Origin: Hermatobates lingyangjiaoensis
Taxonomy: Eukaryota > Arthropoda > Insecta > Hemiptera > Hermatobatidae
Reading direction: 5' to 3'
NCBI GenBank assembly: GCA_026182355.1
Contig: JAPFBL010000254.1
Location: forward strand, 6,011,001-6,075,000
Length of the DNA stretch: 64,000 nucleotides
Shown: positions 46,540 to 57,866 of the stretch, piece by piece
How the letters are laid out: every line of letters begins with the position of its first letter
Numbering within the stretch: position 1 is the stretch's first letter
The notes under the pieces: model-generated
What the model saw: the letters and a program-made list of their open reading frames with translations, nothing else
The model's database searches: none
What the model was told of the DNA's origin: nothing
Made by a program: the position numbers and the translations under genes

Positions 46540-46576
46540 TATATAAGGTAAGGAGGGAAGTAGAAGGCTGCAGTCT
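46540..46576 (+). promoter_or_regulatory. TATA box plus initiator of the second gene
   Basis: TATATAAGG at 46540-46548 lies about 32 bases upstream of CTGCAGTCT, whose CAGT (A at 46572) matches the arthropod initiator TCAGT. The immediate surroundings are locally G+C-rich (GACATGGAGGGGGATG), unlike the flanks. The predicted 5' leader before the ATG at 46587 is only about 15 bases, unless an upstream untranslated exon exists. Confidence 0.55.
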
Positions 46577-46586
46577 ATCGTCCACA

Positions 46587-47282
46587 ATGGACGTACGTCT
46601 GGTTACTTCTCTACTATTCTTAGTTGCTATTTCATCTTCTCAAGGTACCTTCCCATAACTCCTCTATTACTATAACCAATTTTAAATAAACTTATTTCAT
46701 GTCAAGAATATTTCGAAAGGCTCATTTATATAATATATAATTAAAAACAAATTTCTCAATCGATTTTAATTTAAAAAAAAAACTAATAAGAGTTTATAGT
46801 AAAATATGTTCATTAAATAGGTAAAGCCATTTATTAAATTTACTTTGATTTACTTATTCTATAAAAACAAATCTAATTTTCTCATTACAATTGGTCATTA
46901 CAAGTTCATGGTCTAGTTGTAATTTATTTTATCTGTTGTCTATGAAAATGTATAATGCTATTGAAAATATATATTGATAAAAAGATTGCACATACACACG
47001 TGAAATAACAATCAAAAATCAAACCACAATATGAAATGGGAAAACAAGACCAAGATCTTTCAACCGTAATAAGCGGTCTTCGCAGAGTCAAAAACCCAAC
47101 TGAGTTGAAAACAAGATCTTAGTCTTGTTTTCCCATTCCATATTGTGGTTTGATCATTATATATATATAAGTTGACTTCAGACACTCAAAGGGACTACTT
47201 CTGCCCTTTTCAACGAATGTCGAAATATCGTTGTGAGTCTTTTTTGTGTGTGTTTTTTTCTGTTTTTCTCTTTCCTTTGTGA

Positions 47283-47323
<41 letters not shown>

Positions 47324-48654
47324 AACCTCACTATTAATGCACCAGGTGAGAAAATAAAATAAGGTTGCTTATAATATAAAATTATAAGCAACCACTTATT
47401 TCAAACATTACTTAGTAACTGTTATGCAAAAACAAGTCATATAACTTTAATCTTTTTTTTAAACTAGTATATTACAGTTATTATGAATATATATAACAAC
47501 TATATCGCACTTAACTAAAAACAAGCAATGTATTAATTGTAACATTAGCAATATTAATACATTTTAAATTACTTATTTTCGAGGTGATTAAAATAGTTTA
47601 TTGATTTTTATGGTTTCTAAAATTTCAAAAAATATGTGGAACACCGAAAGTAAAAAGTACTTCCTGTTTATCACAGGTTTGATAATATATTCTTCTTTTA
47701 TTTCATATTTTTTTAAGTAACCTCATATTGAAATATTTTTGTTATTATATAATTTAGAAAATTTGACTAACATAGTATATGCTTATCAGCGTTTCACATT
47801 ATATATTTTCCTTAAATGAATACTTTCCAAGAAAGGAAAAGTTGTAAAAGAGGATAGAAAGAGCATTACGTCTAGCGTGACCCATGTTGAAATACCAGAG
47901 ATAAATCCTGACCTCATACAGCAGAAAAACTTGTCTCAAATTTGTTAACATAATCACAAATTAATTTCGCCTTGTGGCTCTACAACTGATAAAACCAGAT
48001 CGTTAAAATGAGCAGTCAATATTATCAAGTCGCAGTCAGAACTTATCAAGGTCTACCTAAAATACATCTTTATTAGATGTTTAAAGTAGATTAACTGTAT
48101 TTTTTCCATTTAATAGTTTTTTTTCCAAAATCTTACTATTGTCAATGATACTGATCATAAATGATTAATGGTAAAAATTAACAATTATAATAACTGTTAA
48201 AGTAGGTATTTATGAAATTGTCAATCTAAAGAAAGATAAAAAATTAGTCCATTTATTATGTTGTATTTATTTATGATTAGAATAAGAGAAATACTAGTCT
48301 CCACACAAACGATTTTATCTAGCACCGACACATTTCGAACACTTAGCATTCATCTTCAGGTTACATCCTACCTTAGTAAGGCGATGTACCCTGATGGTGA
48401 ACACTAAGTGTTTGAAACGCGTCGACGCTGGATAAAATCTTTTATATCGATACCTGGTGTTTATTTCTCTTATTCATTCATGGAGTTATTCTCAAACAAG
48501 CTTGACATTAATAGGATCTATTTAGTCAAAAACGTCGTTGGGTTTTTGACTCTGACGAAGACCGCTTGTTACGGTTGAAAGATCTTAATATTGTTTTCCC
48601 ATTTTCTTATTGTGGTTTGATCATTGATTGTTATTTCACGTCTTTATGTGAAAT

Positions 48655-48701
<47 letters not shown>

Positions 48702-51700
48702 TATTTGTATAAACAAGTCAAGAGGACTATACATCTTTATGGTTTATCCCCAAACATACCTACAGGTTGACTACGCTTTAATACTTAAACAATGAACATT
48801 TATTCAAATGCATATTTATAATGCAGTAAATAAACATTATGTGAATTCACAAACCAGATTGTATATTGATATTTATTATGTATTTGTTGTTGGAAGTCAA
48901 ATTATATTTTCAAGTGTAGAATCACTAATGGAGTTTCTATATTGCAATTCTATTTAGATATTAATTTATAAAGGAATTCATTTAAGTTCTTTTAATTGTT
49001 TCCACTTCTGGTTTCGTATAATGAAAACATTTTAACAGTTTTTCTGAATGCCCATATCTTTTTGTTACAGTAACAATAAAAATATTTAGTTAACGAAGTA
49101 ATATATATTATATACAAACATTATATAACTGTGTAATATATATCCTTTCGGTCAAATCAACAGAAAAAGCTACAGAAATTACTTATTCTTTCAATTTATT
49201 GTTGTATGGACACTTATTTCATAATACCATGATGTTTATGGAATATTTATTTCTTTTTTTTAAATAAAATTTAGTTGCTTCACTTACAGGACTTTTAGTT
49301 GGATATCACTCGTTTAGAGCATCGTTTAACAATCGTTCTCACTCATTACCTAAACGCTAATTGCATTCACATTTAGAACTCAAAAATTACTACAACCCTC
49401 GGTAATTGTTGAGAAATGTTTGAAACTTAACTTCCTCATAGGAACTGTAATGCTTATAATGGCCTCAGGAATGTAATGGCTCAAGAGAGCTGACATTTTA
49501 AAAAATATTAGTTCCAAAAAATGAGATTGCATCATTTTTTGTATTGTATCATTGTATCACTTATACATTATTTGTATAAGTGACGATGAACGGCCATATA
49601 ACAACGCTGTCTTGTCTGACAAAAAAACTTTCAAATATTAAACTACAAGGTAAAGTCAGCTTCTCCACAAGATATTTGAACATATTTCCTAATTTAGATG
49701 GTAAACTACCATTGAAAAGAAGCAGTACTCCAATTTTCTAAAATAAAAAACAATTTTCCAATGTTCACAATAAAACAGTAAATTGGTAGGTTTGAAAAGT
49801 TCTGCATGTGCTGAAATTTTACAAGATCTTTGCTGAATTTACAAGTAGATTTGGCAATTTTAAGGATTAAAGTCCTTTATCATCAACTTATCATATCACA
49901 TGAAGAGAGCTATAACAACTGTCAAATTGGGTCATATTTAGAATCTGATCTCCTTTTAAAGCAGCACCCACTATATTCTGCATTATTACAAGCATCTAAA
50001 AATTTTTTGTTAAACCAAAAAAATTTTTTCAGTGTTTTATTACAAAAAGGTGTAGTAATCAATAAATACTGATATTAAACAATATTGCTCTTTACGTATG
50101 AGAATTTGGTAGAATATACGCACTGTATGAATGTGGTGAATATACACCTTCACGCATCATCAAATTCAGTGATGACGGCTGAAGTCAACATTATTTCACT
50201 TGAAGAAGTATCAAACATTGCTATCTCAATTGTATTGTTGGACTAAATGTTTCTACATAGTATAAATATTATGTTTTACATAATAAATATTACGTTTGAG
50301 ATAAATTGTGTTTATGTTTCTAGAGAAAAATATATGGAAAAAATGTTGTTATAATATATGTGATTGGATTAAAGTTCTCTGTAGTGTTCTCTGTTAAAGA
50401 AATAAAAGGAAGGGCTCGTCGAATAAGTAACTGGACAAACCATGATTGGGTAATAACCGGATATTGTTGATTAAATTACCCACCAATTCTTGCAGCCTGT
50501 GAATCATATCTTCGTACTACAGATGTTATTGAAATTAGCTAGCATTTTACTTTTGGAGAAAGAAATATTCGGTAATCTATTAGAATGAATTGAGGAATTA
50601 TAATTGAAAATATCTGATTTGTCCGTCTACATGCATATTTCAGCACACTTTCAGTTTGTTGTCTTCCATAAGTTTATCGTTCTACTCTCATGCTTCATTC
50701 TTATATGTGGCTTATCATCTACATCTTCATAATTTATTTTATTTAAAAAATAATGTACTGTTTAGCATATGTTTCAAGTACTTAAATTTTTATAAGCAGA
50801 TGTTTCATTAACAACTAGCATAACAACACATTTCACGATAGGCTGTTCAACTCCATACCTCGATTGAACTGTGTTGGATAACAATGATTGTACAAAGTTT
50901 TTTATAAAGGATATTTTTTTTTAATTGTATCCAAGAAATGTGATCACAACTTAACTATTGAAACAAGTCAAACTAAATTGGTACTAGATGATGATACTTT
51001 GCAGATCGGGTATTAAAACAGTACTTCCTACTTTGTAAATTTTGAAAAAGTTTACCAATGTAAATGTAAGAAATTCACTCAGTCATCTTTCTCATGCCTA
51101 CAACATTATTATCTTCATTCTTAAATCGTATATTTACATTCCCTGCCAATAGCTACTAAATATTCTTGAAATATTTATAGAAGGCAATACAGTATAATAT
51201 TTTTTGAAAACAAATATATCTGTATAATGTTTTAGTACTGGGCATAAAATACATCTAGGATATACTAAAAATTTTTTTAATTTCTGTATTTAATTTATTA
51301 AACAAAATTTGGAGTGGTCTACACTCAACTTATCAATTTCATTGATGAAAAATTCAATCAGTTGACTAAAGTTAATGTTGGTTTTTTCAACGGCCACACT
51401 TACAGGCTTCACCATCAGTGCTAGATTTATTTTGTTGTGCCTATCTCCATTTTACAAAACAAATGGATGAACAGTCTTACTCCTTACACTGGAGTTGGTC
51501 TCTCGGATGTTGTCCATCTTCAAGACTAACTCTTGTGCAAAAGTTGACCTTGAAGGTAAACAGACGACTAGACCGGTAATTGAGGTAAGATGGCTTATCC
51601 TTTCTTAAAGTAACTTAGCACAAACCCCTGCGGCACTACACTTATATTACTTTAAGTAAGTAATGATAACTATAAGAAAGACCAGTAACAATCATTTAAA

Positions 51701-52833
51701 TATTATTACTCATTAATAAACGTTTCTTATTATCATATCTTTTCTATGATCAATTTTAGAAATGATCAGAAATAGTTATTTAAGTTCTTGTACAACATAT
51801 GAATTATTTTATTGATTATTAATTACTTATTATCATAATTCGGAAAAAATGACTTTACTTGTATTACTTTATATTAATTAATTTTTACGAGAGTTATTAT
51901 AAAATTAAGGTTAAACAATTCTGCTAAGTGATTAGAGGTGTGACTTCACAAATCTCCTTGTTCTCGTTTGATGGAGAGGCGTTAAGCTGTTAGTCTAAAG
52001 CTTGTTTGGCTTCATTGTAAATCGTTTCGAATACAAAACAAAAACCCCATTAATATGATTGACCCAAGTTCTCAATGAGTGAAATGTGGTCTTATTTAAG
52101 ATTATACCTTAAATGTGGTCAGACTTTGAAGCTTTATGTGGCTTGCTTGTCCAGTCTCTAGACTTAAGTGAATTGTTCCATATCTTTACCATATTTTAAT
52201 GATTATTATTAAGTACTCTAGGTAATAGCAAATTTAAAGACGTCAGAGTTAAAAAATCTTTTTCTGTCGAACAGAAGTATTTAAGTTTGTGGCTGGCAAG
52301 TTATATATACAGAGGAATAATTGGTTTGACATTGTTAACAACAACTAGAAAGTTGGCAGAATTGTTAGGTTTAAAGTGTTGTCAGATTTTATTCATCATC
52401 TAAATTACCATTATAAATTAATTCATGACTCAAAAGTTCGACTGTGTAAAATTACATGAAACAACACTTACTATGAGACGTAAAACAGTGTTATTAAAAT
52501 ATATCAAACTCTTATCTCAACCATTTTAAAATACTACGTAATTATGAAAATATCAGAATTTTTCGATAACTCAGCAGTCAATAAATTAAAATGGTTATTT
52601 ATTAGTTGGCATGTCGTCTAATAGTATTTTCTGAATCACTATCCTCAAAGTAAAAAACAATCCCATGATAACAATGATAACTGATCTGATAATTATGCTA
52701 ACAAGTCTCGTTTCATATAGTGATTTTTTTTTATATGTTTTGCATTTTGACTAAAAAAATGGGCTACTTTTATTAAAGAAGATGAATATTTAAAATAGTC
52801 TTGTTTTCCCAGTTCTTATTGTAGTTTGATCAT

Positions 52834-52868
<35 letters not shown>

Positions 52869-55292
52869 AATAAGAAATGGGAAAACAAGACTAAGATCTT
52901 TCAACCGTAACAAGCGGTCTTCGTCAGAGTCAAAAACCCAACTGAACACTAGATGCAGAAAACATCTGGTGAGGAGTTGAGAAGAGTGGGAGGGAAGAGT
53001 GGTATTTTAAAAGGGTGAAAGCACAGGAAAGGACTAATGTCCAGAAAGGGATGTTTGGGGAAACAAAGGAGTACAGTAAGAAAAAGTAAAAAACTATCCG
53101 CTAGCTGTCAACCCTCTTTGAAGAGGCTATTGCCCTCGTGACGAAAGTATCAAGTTTGAAAAGACCGTTACTAATGTTTATAATATTAGATCTATTAAAT
53201 TTAATTAGAGACGATTCAATAATATTTCTTAACAACATTGATTTTTCATAGGTAATAAATTTAGCTCCTGTCCAATCAATATGATGATTTTCATTTTTTT
53301 TTTTTTATATGCAAGAATAAGGCACTACTGTTCTTGCATATAAAAAAAAAAATGAAAATCATCATATTGATTGGACAGGAGCTAAATTTATTACCTATGA
53401 AAAATCAATGTTGTTAAGAAATATTATTGAATCATCTCTAATTAAATTTAATAGATCTAATATTATAAACATTAGTAACGGTCTTTTCAAACTTGATACT
53501 TTCGTCACGAGGGCAATAGCCTCTTCAAAGAGGGTTGACAGCTAGCGGATAGTTTTTTACTTTTTCTTACTGTACTCCTTTGTTTCCCCAAACATCCCTT
53601 TCTGGACATTAGTCCTTTCCTGTGCTTTCACCCTTTTAAAATACCACTCTTCCCTCCCACTCTTCTCAACTCCTCACCAGATGTTTTCTGCATCTAGTGT
53701 TTCAATTGGGTTTTTGACTCTGACGAAGACCGCTTGTTACGGTTGAAAGATCTTAGTCTTGTTTTCCCATTTCTTATTGTGGTTTGATCATTGATTGTTG
53801 TTTCACGTGTTTATGTGAAATCTTTATATATATATATATATATATATTTGAAAAAACGGAAAATGATGAATCCAAATTATACAAAGACAACGCTCTTCTT
53901 CGAGGAGTAGAAGTGGCTTAGTAGAAGGTCAGGCAACGACTCATGTATTTGTACCATACTTTCAGAAGAACAGCGATAAATGCTTGATTCAAAATTTGGA
54001 TACATCTTATTTCATATGTGAAGTTATTGTATCGCTCTGATCAAATAATTTTCCTTAAATATTGTCATCTCACCTCATGACTTTAAAATATTTTTAGTCT
54101 ATTTTTTTTATGGTGGTATTTCCTTGTTGTTTTCATATATTTCACTCATTCTCTTTACTGATAGTATCATTTTGTTTATTATATATATAAAAAGATTTCA
54201 CATAAACACGTAAAATAACAATCAATGATCAAACCACAATAAGAAAATTGGAAAACAAGACTAAGATCTTTCAACCGTAACAAGCGGTCTTCGTCAGAGT
54301 CAAAAAGCCAACTATCCAGTTGGGTTTTTGACTCTGACGAAGACCGCTTGTTACGGTTGAAAGATCTTAGTCTTGTTTTCCCATTTTCTTATTGTGGTTT
54401 GATCATTGATATATATATATATATAACATAAACACACGAAATAACAATGAATGATCAAAACGCAATATGAAATGAGAAAACATGACTAAGGTCCTTGAAC
54501 CGTAACAAGTGGTTAGGTTTTTGACTCTGACGAAGACCGCTTTTTACGGTTGAAAGATCTTAGTCTTGTTTTCTCATTTCATATTATGGTTTGATCATAG
54601 ATATCTATATATATTCAGGTAACTCACCACAAATGATTTAAGATAATCGCCGCTCTGAGGCCTTTCATATTCACATCGTCAGAGAGCAAGTGAATACAAG
54701 CTGTTGGCAGGTTATGAATTTTGTTTTAAAGTTGAATGAAGATTGGCATCATTGACACTATTTTTCCCTATTACATTACAAATAGTATTGATTTGTTTAA
54801 CAATTCCTTCAATTAGAAATTCATCCAATTTAAAAAGGCCTGGACTAGTGTTGACTAAAGTCTTTTCTATGAGCTTAGTCAACACTAGTCCAGGCCTTTT
54901 TAAATTGGATGAATTTCTAATTGAAGGAATTGCTAAACAAATCAATACTATTTGTAATCTAATAGGGAAAAATAGTGTCAATTATGCCAATCTTCATTCA
55001 ACTTTAAAACAAAATTCATAACCTGCCAACAGCTTGTATTCACTTGCTCTCTGACGATGTGAATATGAAAGGCCTCAGAGCAATTATCTTCAGTCATTTG
55101 TGGTGAGTTACCTGAATATTTATATCACGTGTTATTGTGACCATTTTGTATACATATATATATATATACAAAAAATGAAAATAACAAATGAAAATAACAC
55201 TTGATGTAATGGATGGATTAATTACCACAATACTAATTACTAATTTGGAAAAAATGCTCTAAGACCTTTTGTCAATACATCGTCAGAGAGCA

Positions 55293-55328
<36 letters not shown>

Positions 55329-57526
55329 GTAAATTTTGGTAGCAGTCCTTCCTTGACACACACATTATTGAAAATGACACCATCAGTAGTATTATGTATC
55401 AGCTAAATTTGGTGTCATTTATTTTCAATAAATATATATATGACAAACACTTTTTCTTTTTCTCGGAGTTTGGTCAGGGCAAATATATGGAATCGCCTTT
55501 TTACCTACTGTTTTCTTGACCACAAAATATTAACAAACACTTTTTCTTTTCTCGGAGTTTGGTCAGGGTAAATATATAGAATCACCTTTTTGCCTGTAAC
55601 AAAAAGGTTGTTGTTGTGGCAAAAAGGTGATTCCATATATTTACCCTGACCAAACTCCGAGAAAAAGAAAAAGTGTTTCTTAATATTTTGTGGTCAAGAA
55701 AACAGTACCGTATATATATATATTTATATATCAATGGTCAAACCACAATAAGAAATGGGAAAACAAGACTAAGATCTTTCAACCGTAACAAGCGGTCTTC
55801 GTCAGAGTCAAAAACCCAACTCAACCCAACCCAAACTGACGAAGACCGCTTGTTACGGTTGAAAGATCTTAGTCTTGTTTTCCCATTTCTTATTGTGGTT
55901 TGATCATTGATTGTTGTTTCACGTGTTTATGTGAAATCTTTTTATATATTTATATATATATCACATATCATCTATATATATAGATTATTACTGTCATCTT
56001 CTCAGGTACTACTTCCCTTCCTGATGACGATCATTAAAGGGTAGAAAAATTGAAAGTGAGTGAGAGAGTACGGCTTCAATTTCTATTTCCTTCTGTTTAT
56101 AATTATATATGTATACTTTAAATATATAATTCAGAAAAAACAGGAATGCAAACCATATACCAGGACTCACTCTTTATTTCATCTCTTTTAACTGACGTCC
56201 ACAGGAAGGTTGTCAAATTACTACAATGGAAATTTTACAGATCGAACGTCTTTAATTTGTCGTGTTGACCCTTTGATTATCCTTTGAGGATATAGATATA
56301 ACTTACACAATTTGTTCAAGAATGAGAAAGACTTTAATAATAGAATTCAAAAGACCTTCTTCCAGTAATAAGTAGTATTTGAAATATTAATTGTATGAAG
56401 CTCTGTTTACTGTCACACAGTCTGTCTTATTTCTTAATTTGTACATACATTCACTTCCATAAGTATAACATACTTCAGTTTGATAAATAATTACTTGATT
56501 TATTAGCAATAAGATTCTTTTAATTAAAGAAATGTTGATATCGTTTATAGTCAAGGATATTATAGACAAAGATTACCATTTATATAAATTAGCTAAAAAC
56601 AAATTACATCTGTACAATTAGTATGTATAAAATAATCTATATTTAGATTAAAGATCTCTCAAAAAATATTCCGAGATTAACCATTCTGTAACGTTTCCGT
56701 TTTGATAATAAACTATAAACTCAAGATGGTAAGTCATAGACCTCTTTTAATAGTTTCCTTGATAATGGACAGTGAACTTGGGGAGTTATAGTTTTATCTA
56801 TTGACCAGGGGTCGAGCAAATAAACTAACACATTATCACTTTCCAGATAAAAAAATTTATCAGTGTTTTTCTAATTGTTTTCTCAAAACTCCTTATATTA
56901 AAACCATCACTGAGATTCGTTTCCAGAAACATTGCTTCTTAACTAATTCTTTCATAGGGATTATATAATATAAATTTTCCATTATTGTGTTATTCTAATA
57001 TTTTATTTGTATATAAAGAAAAAAAATATAAGACCAACTACTTCTGTGGAAGTAAATCAATTCTATTTCCCTATTATGCTAATCACATAATGCAAAAATA
57101 ACAAATTAATAGTAATAAATTTAATATTTATTTATTGTTTTATTAATTTATTTATTATTAATAATAATAAAATTAATATTATTAAAGTTGATAATAAATA
57201 ATAAGTTTCTTATTTATTATAACCTATAATTTATACTAAATGAAAAATTAAGATAAGTCAACATGACTCAGTCACTCATTCTGGTGTGACCCATTAAATG
57301 CGACCAGAAAGGACTCTAACCCATTCCCTTTTTAAACGTTTTCTTTTCGTTATTCTTGCTATTTATTCCTTTTAAAATACCCCTGTCATCATTATCCCAA
57401 CATCGTACCGAAAGTCCGCTTTCAATTCAGATCAACAATTCGACATGTGATTCTAGGGAGAATCATTAATTAGTTAAAAGATCTCGGTCCCACTTTGGAA
57501 TTCTTTAATCTGGTTTATACTTGTAT

Positions 57527-57566
<40 letters not shown>

Positions 57567-57834
57567 CTTTAAATTACACAAAGCACGACACAGAAAAAAG
57601 GATAAAAAGAACACTTACAGAATTCAATATTTCGAACTGTTGTTCGTCATCAGGAGTAGACTAGAAGAGAAGGCGAAGTCTCTCACTTCGTCCTCTCTTT
57701 TAGTCTACTCCTGATGATGAACAACAGTTCGAAATATTGAATTCTGTAAGTGTTCTTTTTATTCTTTTTTCTGTGTCGTGCTTTGTGTAATTTAAAGTTT
57801 TATAGTCCCTGTGGACCGTTTCTTATATTTTGTA

Positions 57835-57866
<32 letters not shown>

